Shown here piece after piece: positions 1 through 11,840 of a stretch of 64,000 nt of DNA. The notes under the pieces are model-generated. The model had not been told where the DNA came from. It did no database searches and worked only from the letters and a program-made list of their open reading frames with translations. The number at the start of each line of letters is the position of its first letter. Position 1 is the stretch's first letter. The stretch spans positions 1,679,501 to 1,743,500 of the forward strand of contig JAMXBD010000025.1 of assembly GCA_024138025.1 (NCBI GenBank), in the 5' to 3' direction. Position numbers and translations under genes: made by a program. The stretch is from Combretum micranthum. Lineage: Eukaryota > Streptophyta > Magnoliopsida > Myrtales > Combretaceae.

Positions 1-800
1 TAATCTTTAGTCGACAGTTCCATGTCAATTGCTTCCAAAGAAGAATTGCCTCGAACATACATAGGAATAGTGGGAGATTTTCGTCCATATACTGCTTCAA
101 AAGGAGTCATAGAAGCACCTTCATATTCAGATGTATTGTAAGAGAACTCAGCCCATGGTAAAAATTTATACCATTGGGAAGGAACATCCATAACAAAACA
201 TCTCAAATATTGTTGGATTTTCTATTTAAAACTTCAGTTTGCCCATCGGACTGAGGATGATAGGCTGAACTATAAGATAACTTAGAGCCACTGAAACGGA
301 ATAAATCCTTCCAAAAATTGCTCATGAAAACAGGATCCCTATCCGAAACAATGGATCTTGGGAAACCATGCAACTTAACTACCAGTTGTATAAACAACTG
401 AGCCACCCTAGTAGCTGAAAAATTGGAATCTAAAGCTCCCAAATGGCAATATTTGGATAACTTGTCCACCACCACAAAAATAATAGAAAACCCATTAGAC
501 TTAGGAAGACAAGTAATAAAGTCCATAGAAATATCCTCCCAATTTTGCTCGGGTATTGGCAATGGTTGTAATAGCCCAGCTGGTTTTTGGGTAGAGTATT
601 TAGTTTGTTGACAAACCGCATAATCTCGAACAAACAACTCTACATCATGTTTCATACCAGGCCAGCAAAATTAAGCTGCTATCCTTTTATAAGTCTTAAG
701 TATACCAAAATGGCCCGATACTGGAGTTGAATGGAATTCCAGTAAAATAGAAGGAATCAACCGAGAAGTAGGAACAAAAATAATCGGCCTTTAGTGTACA
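1..800 (-). pseudogene. gypsy integrase domain, broken
   Basis: The longest open stretch runs 655 to 203. The three catalytic acidic residues are in context: D in [10 protein letters not shown] in VSDRDPVF and E in GQTEVLNR. A frame break near 210 separates it from the downstream part (200 to 1), which has the typical post-catalytic words PWAEFSYN and PFEAVYGR. No chromodomain is seen because the window ends first. The protein would join cDNA to host DNA; this copy cannot make an intact one. Confidence 0.88.
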
Positions 801-1031
801 ATAAACCCTAATGCCATTTTAATGGCCACTTCAAATGTTGACCCTGATCCAACTGCTTGATCACCTCAATAAATGCTGGAAGTTGGATATATTCGTGTTT
901 AATAGTATCCGAAATATGCAATAAAGGTAATGAAGTAGCCAATTGCATAAGAATACCATCATACTGACAAGACAAAGCATCAGCTACAATATTGTCTTGT
1001 CCAGATTTGTATGTGATAGTATAATCATACC

Positions 1032-1350
1032 CTAAAGCTTAGTTAAGTATTTGTGCTGTTCAGGAGTAGAAATAACCTGAGTGAGAAGCTCTTTAAGGCT
1101 TCGATGATCAGTCTTGATGACAAAGTGTGCACCAAGTAAATACTGTCTCCATTTCTTAATGGCCTCTACCACTCCAAACAATTCATGAACATAAGCTGAT
1201 GCTTTAGTCATATGGACTGGTAATTTCTTACTGAAATAAGAAATTGGTCTATCACCCTGCAACAATACTGCCAATGCCTGATCCTGAAGCATCCGTTTCT
1301 ACAATAAACTATTTAGAAAAATCCGCTAAAACAAGTATTGGAGTTGTGAC
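1032..1350 (-). pseudogene. gypsy RNase H domain, broken
   Basis: The minus strand reads an ETDAS-type motif near 1290, then SYFSKKL and KTDHRSLKELL, which is the RNase H arrangement of plant gypsy elements (a domain that removes the RNA strand after reverse transcription). A stop lies just before the ETDAS motif and the frame is lost again before the integrase. Confidence 0.85.
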
Positions 1351-1499
1351 TAAAGCATGTTTAAGAGAGTCAAAAGCAGATTGAGCCTCCAATGACCATT
1401 GGAAAGAATCTTTCTTTAATAAGTTTGTCAAAGACTGGCAATTGAAGCATAAGCTTTGATGAATCTTCTATAATAACCGGAAAGCCCCAAAAAAGCTCT

Positions 1500-2003
1500 T
1501 AACTAATTCAAAGATATAAGAACTAGCCAATCCTGTACTACTGCTACCTTTGCAGGGTCAGGTTGGACACCATGGATAGATACAATGTGTCCCAGATATT
1601 CAATAATAGTTTGACCAAAGACACATTTAGATTTCTTTAGATAAAGAGTGTTAGCTTGCAAAGTAGCAAACACCATTTCTAAGTGTGCAATATGTTCCTT
1701 CAAAGACCTGTTGTAAACAAGAATGTCAAAAAAAAAAAAAACAATGAGAAACTTGCGTAAGAAAGGTTTAAAAATGGAATTCATCATGGATTGAAAAGTG
1801 GTCGGAGCATTGCTAAGGCCAAAAGGCATCACAAGGAACTATAGTGTCCTTCGTGAGTGCGAAAAGCAATCTTTGAAACATCTGATGGAGCCATCCGAAT
1901 GTGATGGTAACCAGCTCTTAAGTCTAACTTCGAAAATATCGTAGCACCATGTAATTCATCAAGAAGTTCATCAATTGTGGGAATAGGAAATTCATCTTTA
2001 ATA
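1500..2003 (-). pseudogene. gypsy reverse transcriptase fragment
   Basis: The minus strand reads [23 protein letters not shown], then (after a frame shift near 1830) PFGLSNAPTTF, and SKCVFG with EYLGHIVS downstream. The active-site doublet that normally reads F-x-D-D-I-L-V is damaged: a run of 14 A on the plus strand (1728-1741) turns the first part into phenylalanines and leaves only the second D. The N-terminal third of the domain is missing. Confidence 0.88.
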
Positions 2004-2661
2004 TATGCAACATATATACATATATATCAAATAGAAATTATCTTTTACTTTTAATTATATATTTATATATAATATATCTTATATATGTAAAAATTGAAAA
2101 CTCATAAACCTACTAAAAGGATTCTTCATGAGTCTTGTATTGAGTCCATCTATAAGATTTCTTAGAGCATGATTACGAGCCTTAATGGAGCTCAAGATTA
2201 ACTCATTTAGATAATAAGCTTTAATTAAAGCTTGAATTTAGCTTATTTGCCAATTGTACTTAAGCTAAACTAAGTTTAAAGTAAGATGAGCTCAATTAGA
2301 TTATGAACAGCTAAATCTCGCGCAACTTTAATGCCTATTTAGGCCCGCTAGCCAACAACAATTCTATATATTGTTGGACATCATGTCAAATTAATAAAAT
2401 TTGTGATATTATTTGTTTCCTATCTTTGAAGGGTACTATTTAGAAAACTATTTTGTTTATTTATATTTTATAATCATATTAAAGGCAATAGTTAGAGTGT
2501 GAGAATTAAAATGTGAAAATTCACATACTTTTTATAGAAAAGAATGCTATACGCATAAGAAGGGAGTTCTTTATTGATAGTTTTGTAAAAAAGTGACAAA
2601 TAAAAGGTTTAATAAGCCAATGTTTAAGGAGATTTATTAGATATTTAGTTTTAAATGATGG

Positions 2662-2714
<53 letters not shown>

Positions 2715-2760
2715 GTGTGTGTTTATATTTTCCTTTTTGTATCTTTTCTTAAGAACTCAC
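2004..2760. repeat. Block Y1, duplicated at 29690-30330
   Basis: This AT-rich block starts where the gypsy fragment ends. Several stretches align in the same order and orientation with DNA just upstream of SERAT-B. Matching landmarks are the shared TATATAATATATC near 2070 and 29745, GTGTGAGAATTA near 2500 and 30080, and GAGATTTATTAGATAT against AAGATTTATTGGATAT near 2630 and 30220. Identity is moderate with many indels. It could be a segmental duplication or a dispersed repeat. Confidence 0.5.
2662..2722. repeat. (TA)n(TG)n microsatellite
   Basis: A short TA run is followed by about 25 TG units with one interruption (TGTTGTG). It lies at the end of block Y1; the Y2 copy has no TG expansion there, so the expansion came after the duplication. 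Confidence 0.95.
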
Positions 2761-4154
2761 CACTTTAAGTGAATGCTAAGAAAACTACCAAATGAATAAA
2801 AGAAAAAAGAACAAACTAAACAACTGCTTTTGATCTCAAATTAGGGAGATGTTTGATCCATTTCAAATTTTTTATGCAAATATCAATAATAAAAATAATT
2901 ACATAATAACATCACAAAATTGCATGGGTGAGACATGATAATTTTTGTTCAAAAAATTCACATTTTTAAAATGCAAATTAAGGATCATATACATTTTGTA
3001 TATTGCAGATTTCTATGTTTCTTTTTCATTTAGAAATTCTATGTAATAAATGTGATTTTCAATTTGCTTTTGATTCTTTTTAAATAATTATTATTCATGA
3101 TTTTATGTTAAATTTTGATTAGTATGTGCATATAACGGTAATACCCATTGAACCCTTAGATTGTTGCATAAAGAGGATATTTAGAGAAATAAATTATATT
3201 AATATTGGAATAATACCATATGATTCAATTATAAATGTAAATATAAATTATGGATAATGCTCATACTTAGGCTGGAGAAATCCTATGATATGAGCTATTG
3301 TTAGAATCTCCTCTTGGTTGTAACTAATTAGTTACATAGACAACATCACTGTTGGGTCAGAACCAGGAACCGAACTAACCTATCACTGTTGATATTCGGT
3401 TGATGGTAGATCTAAACCGGCCTAAGACCCATTGATTCTAAAACCAAGCATTGGACTTTTAGACCTGGCAGTTCCATAGTGGGTTTGGGCAGCAAAATTT
3501 AAGGAAAAAAAGAAAACAATCAAAAAATAAAAACCAAAGAAGATAAAAGATGAAAAAAATGCAATTTACTTTGGCCACAAAAATGCTAGAAACTCAAGTA
3601 ATGATGCTGTTGTGCAAATTGTTTCTATTGACAATGATTGTCAAAATTATTTGATGGAACAAATAAACAATAACGAGAATGATACATAAATAAGTAAAAT
3701 AAAATATATAGTTAAAAGTGGAAAAAAATTCAATAGTATTGTCAATAGAAATTTGAGGTCCATTGTCTCATTTGAGTACTTTCATTAATATATACCTTTT
3801 TTTTCTTTTTTATATTTTATAGAATGTCCAATACCAAAATTTTATAAAATAAAAAAAAAATAGTGCAATGAATTAAAAAAGAATTAAGAAACTTGCATAT
3901 TGGAACTTACTGTTTTTTCCGTATTTTTTTTCATAAACCAATTACAAAAAGGGAAAAAAAGAACTGTAAAAGCCACGGATTCCCTACAACAGGGATCTAC
4001 TTAGCCTTCATAGGTCCAATTCCAATTCCACTAAAATTAGAACTGTGAACCATAACCACCTCTATAGTTATGTTTCCCTTTCCAAAACAAGGGATCAAAT
4101 TTTGAATTTTCAATTTTGTATGTATATACCAATGGTTTGTTGAATTTGGATCTT
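2761..4154. other. AT-rich intergenic DNA
   Basis: No coding sequence is visible. Around 3360-3480 and 4000-4060 there are phrases rich in GGTTC/GAACC (for example CAGAACCAGGAACCGAAC) resembling the ends of small hAT-like non-autonomous elements, but no clean pair of termini could be drawn. Confidence 0.4.
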
Positions 4155-4560
4155 TTACACTAAGTTTGGATTAAAGAAAGGAAAAAGAAGTGAAGGAATT
4201 GGAATGAAAAGTTTGCTTTTCCCTTATTTCGAAAGAGAAACCAATGGTTTTAGGAAATAAAACTTTTCTTGAGACTACTAAAAATATTTTTCCAATCGGA
4301 GAGAATTGGAGGGAATATAAATGGAAAAAAATAGTTACATTTTTAGAAAAATGCATAATTTTTAAATAAAGGGCCTTTTATGATATGTTAATGAAATAAA
4401 ATATTGTACTACTAACTTTCATTTCCCTTTTTTCTTCCTCCTTATTCAAACAAATGAATTTATAATTTTTCTTTTTATTTTCTTTCCTCTATAATTCTTT
4501 CCTTTGATTTTCCTTCCCTCCTAATTCTTTCCCTCTTCCTAAACATAATGTTAGTGTTAC
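4155..4560. repeat. MITE-like element, GTTTGG-type ends
   Basis: The left end reads ACACTAAGTTTGGATTAAAG, and the right end, read on the other strand, begins AACACTAACATTATGTTTAG followed by GGAAGAGGGAAAG. The imperfect inverted termini enclose purine-rich then pyrimidine-rich DNA without coding capacity. Similar GTTTGG-bounded elements occur at 27821-28252, 52793-53058 and 54966-55304. Confidence 0.45.
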
Positions 4561-5102
4561 TTTTCCTAAGTTTTCTTAAATTTAATGGTCCAAGATATTA
4601 CTTCATATAATTAATAGTTGGGATTATAGCAAATAAAATGATGGCACAATAATGTTACATGATAATTTAATAAGTTACGTCATTTTAACCAGTATGTTGC
4701 AAATTTAGAAAAATTTAGCTAAATAGCATTAGAAATCCATTTCTTTCTGTACAGCTTTTTTTTTTTTTTTTTCAAGAGTTATTTCTGGATTTGTAGTAAT
4801 AATAAATCCCAATCTAAGATAACACAAGGAAATTCCATTGTAAAATAAAAATGGAAATTTCTCTTAAACTCAATTAACAAAGAGAATTTTGAAAAGGTAA
4901 GTGATGATACTTGATACTCCTATAATAATTACATATGGAATAGTGAAGGATGGCATAAAATAAAAGATAACATATGTTGTCACATGGCTTTTTTGAGACA
5001 AAACTCGAAATCCAATTGATACTCATTTAAGTTGTCCGAAACAGTTTATGTTTATGCAATCTTTTTCAGTCTGTATTATAATAATACACACAATATATAT
5101 AT

Positions 5103-5266
5103 GAAAAATTTTATGGTTCCGTTATTATCTTTAATGGAATTGGTCCTATCAATATCCAACGGCTTACACCATATTTAAAAGTAATCGAATAACTAAAATA
5201 GTTAGCATTCTAATTATTAGATTTATTTTAACGGTTAGATGGTTGACGACGAGGCCATAAAAGATT
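5103..5266. repeat. 170-bp inverted-repeat element, family M, copy 1
   Basis: It begins GAAAAATTTTATGGTTCC and its far end on the opposite strand begins AGAATCTTTTATGGCCTC. The interior has the family core ACTAAAATAGTTA followed by ATTTATTTTAA and GGTTAGAT. Other copies are near 8837, 55560 (inverted), 55842, 57517 and 58575. It sits about 500 bp beyond the SERAT-A stop codon. Confidence 0.55.
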
Positions 5267-5750
5267 CTATATGTATATAGAGATACTTTCTTATTAACTT
5301 CTAAGTTATCATGCTTGAATAAGTAAAGGTAGTTATTCTTAACGATTTCCTCACTTATATGAAACCATTTTTCTATATTTCGTGCTTGGAGAAAAGAGTT
5401 TAATAATATGTGTGTGAACATATTTATAATTAATGAATAAATATAAAAGACTATTCATCATTTTACATACTAGCTAGTAATTTATTATGAATTGTCACTT
5501 CCTTTAGGCGAATACCATATTAAGACTTTTGTATAGAAAGAAAGGGAATGAATAGCTATTTACGAGTTAACATTTTGAAAACGAGTTTATTCATTAGTAT
5601 AGTACCTTAATGACTCATTGAGAAGCACAAATCACTAGTAGCCAAGGTAAATGATAACCTTAGAAGCAGCATACATGCATACTATGGTTAGTGAACGAAT
5701 GAAAACCATACATACCGACATCAAGTGATAATAATACAACCTCAACCTTA

Positions 5751-8620
5751 TCATATGGCATAATCTGACCAATCTGAGATGAATAATGAAGTATGATCCA
5801 TGAACTCCCCGGCACATCCATCATGTGTCTTGGGGTTATCTTTATCTCCCACAAGTCTTGCTGGGTTCCCCACCACAGTTGTCTGGGGTGGCACATCCTC
5901 GAGCACCAGTGACCCGGCCCCAATATTCGCTCCCTCCCCAATCTTCACGTTGCCTAAAATCGTAGCACCCGCACCAATCAATACACCATCTTCGATCTTA
6001 GGATGCCTATCCCCATTGAGTTTACCAGTTCCACCTAGTATCACGTTATGCAAGATTGAGACGTTGTTTCCTATAACAGCAGTTTCACCAATAGCTACAC
6101 CAGTCGCATGATCAAACAACACGCCTTTCCCAATTTTGGCTGATGGATGAATGTCCATTGAGAAGATCTCTGAAACGCGAGATTGTAATGCTAGTGCTAG
6201 TGGTCTTCGGGATTGGTTCCATAGCTTGTGTGCCACTCGCTGAGCCTAATAATAAGATACAAACAAAGTCTACTAATTAATGATACTCAAAATGAAATAA
6301 AACAGATAACTAAGAAAGGAGCTTAGGTTTTGTAAAATTATATTACTTTTATTACAATATTGCATGTTATTAAGACTTTAAAATTAGTCATTATACAATT
6401 AAATCAAATAGATTTACAGAGTTAATGAAATCAAACTCAAGTTCAAATTTGTTGATGTAAATGAGTTCAAGTTTGTCCACAAATTCGTTTAGGCTCGTTA
6501 ATCAAAATAAGCTAATTTCAAGTTCACAAATCTTTAATCATGTCTCTGAACTTTTCAACCCTTGTGATAATATTTAGCGCAGCCCTATATAATAGATGTG
6601 TATATATCATAATCAAGTATTACTTGTAACGATACCTAAATCAAATGTTACATATATAGTAACATGATTATATATATAATCAACTTATACGTAATGTTAT
6701 ATACAGATACATACTATACATAATACATATATATATGATTAATTTGTTAAAGAGGATAAATACATATTATACTATAATATAGCATATATAATAATAAAGC
6801 CATAATGCTATCCCTCCCAGAAGTGGGGGTCATTGGCCCCATGGGGCAACTCGTACTCTTAAGGTTTCGTCCTCCCATACATATATATTATATCATATAG
6901 TGCATATTTATTACATTACAATATGGTATAACCCACAGATGTTTTGACAAGTATTGTCCTATTCACCTGCTACTAATATGAACCTTATTTGTGGGGCAAA
7001 AAAGAAAGAAGAAGAAAATGAAAATCTTAAGCCTAACTTTTCTCTCCCTTTTCATAGGATTGTCCATCGAATTGAATCGAAGCACAAGAATGAATCAAAT
7101 CTTCAAAACGAGGCTTTTTTTGGTATTTTGATTTAGTTTACAGCTCAGTTTGGATGGTCGAAGTGAACCCCATTGAATCACATGAATCCAATTTGAACCA
7201 CTTCCTATTAAAAATTAAAACTAGCAACATTTTTCAGTCTTAAAACCCATCGACATTTCATTGTAAACCTCTTTTTTGTTTTCTTGTTTCTCATCTACTC
7301 TCAACCTCTATGGTCTACTTCTCTTCTTTACTATCATTTCTTATGTTTTTAACCAAATTCACATGTTTTTACTAACACCTAAAATGTAATATCATCGTGA
7401 CTATTTGATTTTAACTTTTGTGAAAGTTTCCTCAATCTGAATACATTCGGTTGACTAAACTCTATTAACTATTATAATCATACATAAAAAGAAAAAAAGT
7501 GTGTGAAAACTGGAAAGTACTTCATACCAAATTGAATAAAATATACGGTTTGATTTCAATAATTTGGTCTTGAGTTAAATCATTTTAAAAGCAGTTCAAT
7601 TCAATTTGATTGAGCCTTAAATCGAACCAAGTTAAAATATGGACACTCCTATATTTTCCTATTTGAGAGTTGTTCTTACCATTTACGCCCAAATCTTACA
7701 AAATCACATATTGTTTCTGCTTCTTAGTGTTTTATTATGATTACCGGAAACTAGAAATTTCATACAAGTCAAACTATAGCAAAATATTATCCTTAAAAGA
7801 AAATATTTCAGCAAAAATAATGTCATTTATAAAATTCGATCCAATCTTAATTAGACTTACAAATTTAGCAAGGCAAATATCCTAAAAACTAAAATTTAAC
7901 TTGATGATTACTTAAATAATATAAATTAAGATAAAATCATATCAAACTTGAGTAAATATAAAACTACACATAAATAACTTAACTGTGAGTTGGTGCAAAC
8001 AGTAATTGGTGAAAACCCCAGACTTCAATATCTCAAAATAGCTTCCAATTTTCCACATTAAGCATTCAACAAATAAAGCTACACAAGTTATTATCTTTTG
8101 AACCTTTCATTTTTTTTTTCCACCATTTTTTTTCCCTTACTAGAAAGCTATGCAAGCTTTCTAACCATTTATTTGAAAAATCAATTAAATTAGAATATGA
8201 AAATCATAACTTTAGTTTCTCAATATATACCTGACAAGCCAAAAACCCTTTATAATTAAGCAAGCAATGAGAGAAGGAAACACAAGCTGAGTCCCGTGCC
8301 CTAGCAGCCCGTAAATCCGCCACGGTGGCAGCTCGTAGGTCATCATCGTTAGAGAAGGTGTTGAGGAACAGATCGTAGAGGAGCGTCGATGACAGCGTGG
8401 AGGAACAGAGCTTGTTTCCGAGATGGAACGAAAGGGATCCGGCGAGGGAAGAGTGAGAAAGGATCGTGGAGTTGAGATAACTCGCTAGGGCTGGTTCGGA
8501 CTCGGCGTCGCTACGAGCTTCCGCTTCAATTTGAGACCACACGAACTCCTCCTCCTCCTGCCTCTCCTGTTTCGACGTCTCCAGTACTGCCGTGATGTAG
8601 CGGAGCTCACCGGCTGCCAT
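5751..8620 (-). CDS. SERAT: Serine acetyltransferase (SERAT-A), two exons
   Basis: The CDS is complement(join(5751..6245, 8231..8620)), 294 residues. The enzyme transfers acetyl from acetyl-CoA to L-serine to give O-acetylserine, the committed step of cysteine synthesis. Exon 1 is the helical N-terminal domain (VWSQI, ALASYL, SILSHSSL-like, LLYDLF, FSHCLLNYKGFLACQ). Exon 2 is the left-handed beta-helix catalytic domain, with RVAHKLWNQ, the acid/histidine pair in DIHP and DHATG, hexapeptide repeats, GDRHPKI and GNPARLVG. It ends WSDYAI; a C-terminal isoleucine is the residue that docks into O-acetylserine(thiol)lyase in the cysteine synthase complex. The donor is CAG|GTATAT and the acceptor TTAG|GCTCAG, both phase 0, and the join reads CQ|AQRVAHK as in relatives. 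There is no transit peptide before the helical domain, so cytosolic location (SERAT1-like) is inferred. In the helix LHNVILGG replaces the more usual LHHVTLGG. The 1,985-bp intron is AT-rich. Confidence 0.92.
6246..8230 (-). other. SERAT-A intron
   Basis: The intron is GT-AG and AT-rich. It contains a patch near 6420-6560 of the CAAGTTCAAATTTG / AGGCTCGTTAATC kind, similar to the hAT-like elements at 54337 and 56307, and a GTTTGG-poor AT tract at 6590-6930. No coding sequence was seen in it. Confidence 0.7.
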
Positions 8621-10014
8621 TAGGATATTAACAGTAAGAAGTGGGAAAGACTAGTTTATGTTGCAGCGTAGTGATATATATATTATGAAGGGAAAGAGAC
8701 ATAAACACTTACCAGCTGTGTATTTCTACATAATTAATCGATGAGGAATAAAAAAGTTACATCATAATATTATGGTAATAGATTTGGAATGCTTTATCTT
8801 AGCATTTACTTCGTTTAAAATTCTATCATCTCGGATATGGAAAATTTTATGGTCATATCATATTTTTTATGGATTGATCCCACCAATTATTTAATGACTT
8901 AAATTCACAACCAACTATATGACACCACTGAAATACTTAGTATATCACTTTATATATTTATTTCAATGATTAAATGATTGATTGGATGATCTAGTTGATA
9001 GATATTCCAATATTTATTTCAACTTATATATTGTGGTATTAAACTGAAAATATAATTAAAATTATTATTGTGCTCTACTTGTTTTTTTTTTTTTGGAATA
9101 AATTAAAAGTTACTTAAACCTACTTTATATATCTATTCATATACATATGTTATGAATACTTATTGAAAATGCAATATGATATATATGTTAAATATGTAAT
9201 CTATAAATTGTATTTTAATATCGACATTATATGATATGTTATATTTATAGTCTTTATATGGCATATAAATTATGGATTTATAACCTATAATTTTTATATA
9301 ATATGTGTTATATATATTTGTTATATTATATGTATGTTAAATATATAGCACATAAGTCAAATATACATTAATATATACACTATATAGATTCATTTCTTGT
9401 GTGAATAGTTTTGCAAATGTGTAAATTAGATGGGATTAGATAGTCATATTACTCAATTTTCTATTTCCATTGGAGAAGGAATAAAAAAACCTACTTAACT
9501 GGTGGGTTTGACTATTTTTTATAGAGGAATAGTAAAGTTAGTAGGAAATAATTCTATTCCTCCTCTATTATCTCTAATAAGAGAGCCACTAGTATTTTTT
9601 TTTTTTAATATACTATTTACTACAGTTTTGGGAGGGGAAATTGATTTCATGTCAACCTTATTGGAAAATTAGAAAACTGGTGTTTTTGCATTAGATTAAA
9701 GGACTTAATTGAATGAACGAATGATATACCTAGTTTTAGTAAATATAATAAGTAAGAAATGAGATCCATTAGCTTCATATGTGTCATTGACTCATAACAA
9801 TGGTGTTGGGAATGAACTATTGGCAGAATTTTCGATTATTATATTCAAGAACTATGCACTGTCGCTATATAGTCTAGATCCAATGTGAAAGAATCACTAT
9901 AAATCAATGTTAATTCATAAAATAGTACAAAGTGGATATCGTCAAGGCTTCTTGTATCGTCAATCAGAAATAAATAAACCATGAAACTTTTAAAATAAAT
10001 AGAGAGAGAGAGAG
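8621..10014. other. Upstream flank of SERAT-A, AT-rich
   Basis: This would hold the SERAT-A promoter. A TATA-like stretch (TATATATATTATG on the plus strand) lies near 8675-8690, about 60 bp above the start codon, but nothing here allows a transcription start to be fixed. Apart from a family M element no gene is visible. Confidence 0.4.
8837..9010. repeat. Family M element, copy 2 (diverged)
   Basis: It begins GGAAAATTTTATGGTCATATC and keeps the order ATTATTTAATGACTT, then TATATCACTTTATATATTT and TTTCAATGATTAAATGATTG seen in the copy at 57517. It lies about 220 bp upstream of the SERAT-A start codon, inside the probable promoter region. Confidence 0.45.
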
Positions 10015-10147
10015 AGAATGCGCCAAAGACCATCAAAGAAATGAATCAAGCTTGAAATAGGGCTTTATTCATTCTGCCACTAAAACACCTTTGCCTGCAG
10101 CTTTGAGCATCTCAAAGGACAACGTACGATAGGACCCAAAGGTGATG
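10015..10147. repeat. Block X1, duplicated at 25213-25352
   Basis: The plus strand reads GCGCCAAAGACCATCAAAG, then GAATCAAGCTTGA, TTCATTCTGCCA, CAGCTTTGAGCATCT and AGGACCCAAA. The same landmarks occur in the same order in X2. Each copy lies about 1.3 to 1.6 kb from the 3' side of a SERAT sequence, which supports a duplicated unit. On the minus strand both end in a short open run finishing L-x-A-E-stop, perhaps the tail of an unidentified gene. Confidence 0.5.
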
Positions 10148-11692
10148 AACAACAATTCTCAAACACATTATGATAAACGGGTGAGATGGTTTCATTGTCG
10201 GACAGACAAATGAGTATATTAGCTCGAGACTTGTTTAGATGAGTGATAAATGAGTATCAATAATATATTTGATAAATAGTATAAAATTAGGTAGATATTA
10301 AAAAAAATATTTACATATTATGATTTTATTGGTATTTATATACTACTAATAATTAGTTTGCTTGGTAAATTAACATTATTAACACTTTCTATTTGTAGAA
10401 TGGTAGATGTTGGATGTTATTCATGGAAATTTTGATACTAGCCATATTAATGTTTGAAGCATTTTATTTGTATTTGTATTTTATTTTTGGCTTCTTCATT
10501 TTCCACCAAACTCATCAGGCCATTTTATTCTCTACAACTTACATTGGTGAGGAAAATTTTCAAATATAAAAATGATAATAATTCTAAAATCAGTTCAAAA
10601 TGATTCGATGGACTCTATATTTAATTAATATCTCTTTCAAGAATATTAGTTACTAATCCTACATGATTAAGGGAAATGTTTTTATCATTAATTGCACATA
10701 AGGTTGCATTATACTTCAAAATTTCTAACAACGATTAAATTTTTTTGTAGAAAGTTCATGCGATCTATATCTAGAGCTACATTCAAACTCCTTTATTCGT
10801 ATATGATCAAACTCATTGGCTGATGTTTCGACTTAATTAACAAGAATCATACGATGATATAATGATGTATACATATTAAATCAAAGAACGCTAAAAACGC
10901 ATGAATAGAATTAAGAATATAAACTTTCATTAATGAAATAACCAAATTTCTATATTAAGGTTAGGGTTTCTTAAGATTTAGGGTATAGAGATCTATTTTT
11001 CCATAGTGAATTATTACAAAGATAGAGTAAAGAAAAATAGAAAGGAGTCATGATTACAGCCCTTTAAAATGAAGGTTTGTGATCTTCAATGAACACTTTC
11101 ATTTCTCCACTCGAAAGTACCTATTTTTTTCTCTTTGGGGTTCGTAGGAATGAAGATATATAATCTAAATGACAAGTCAAAGTAGCTATTTATAGGAAAA
11201 GCCAAAATAAGCTCTACACAACCATCTTACATAGCTTGTGTTCGAGGCCATATAGAATTAATACTGATGATAGCGTGAGAAAAAGAGGCTGCACAACCCT
11301 AAGCGTAGCCTAAGCAGGGTGCCCGTATAGGTTCTCAGATGCTTTTGACCACTTTTCATGTTCTAAACACACATGTTATACGACTTATGTAGTTCCTTGT
11401 GCACTTTATAATTACTTTCTCGTCAAATTTCACTCTTTACCCTAGTATTCTGCATAGCTTGTGCAGAAGGCCATGCATGTTAAAAATCTTCACTTTACCT
11501 AATTCTTCATCAAAATCTCTTTTAACTCATCTAAATATGTTTTTGAGCTCTTTATCTTCTTTTATTTCTGAAATTAACATTTTAACCAAATAAGTATCAT
11601 TTTCTTTAATAAATTATATACAATTCATAAAATATAATATCAAATAAGTACAAATAATATGGGTCTTTTGATACTTGTCAAAAGGGTTTCTT
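10148..11692. other. AT-rich intergenic DNA
   Basis: No gene was recognised. Around 10930-11400 the composition is more balanced, with phrases such as GGTTAGGGTTTCTTAAG and CCTAAGCGTAGCCTAAGC, but no domain, terminal repeat or LTR partner was found. Confidence 0.35.
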
Positions 11693-11840
11693 CATAACTT
11701 ATGCGAACTACTCACTTGTGACCAAGGTAAAGGTTGCAAAATTCTAGATACACTCCATGATCAATCATCACCAAATAAAAACCACATATGGGATCATTTG
11801 TAAGACATACTAGGAGTGATGATAAAACCTTAGCCTAATA
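11693..11840 (-). pseudogene. SERAT 3'-end relic
   Basis: It aligns with the 3' untranslated region of SERAT-B (26790-26940) in the same orientation. Shared words are CCAAGGTAA, then AAAACCCACACATATAGGATCATTTGTACGACAT in SERAT-B against AAAACCACATATGG-GATCATTTGTAAGACAT here (quoted in pieces below 20 bases: GGATCATTTGTA, GAGTGATGAT and CAACCT/AAACCT). Similarity stops where the SERAT coding sequence would begin, so only the untranslated tail survives. Confidence 0.55.

Larger units (their letters stand above)
1..2003 (-). mobile_element. Ty3/gypsy LTR retrotransposon, pol fragment
   Basis: On the minus strand the order is reverse transcriptase (about 2003-1500), RNase H (about 1350-1032), then integrase (about 800 to position 1, leaving the window). 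RT-RH-INT is the Ty3/gypsy order; copia has integrase first. Recognisable pieces are the RT motifs [13 protein letters not shown] and PFGLSNAPTTF, the RNase H motif ETDAS and the integrase D,D,E signature. Stops and frameshifts separate the domains, so the copy is dead. The RT start is cut off abruptly near 2003, where an unrelated AT-rich block begins, and no LTR is visible. The integrase reads well up to position 1, so more of the element lies to the left. Confidence 0.93.

Noticed and set aside
5660..5941. Second minus-strand frame, 93 codons, over the SERAT-A 3' end
   Set aside because: It overlaps the conserved SERAT frame and has no family resemblance; a matching shadow occurs in SERAT-B, as expected from duplication.
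5800..6111. Plus-strand 103-codon proline/serine-rich ORF
   Set aside because: It is antisense to the conserved SERAT-A exon 2.
6240..6241. SERAT-A exon 2 acceptor at GCTCAG|CGAGTG
   Set aside because: The next upstream AG (6247-6246) restores two residues expected by the family, and SERAT-B has CAA at this place, so only the upstream AG is shared.
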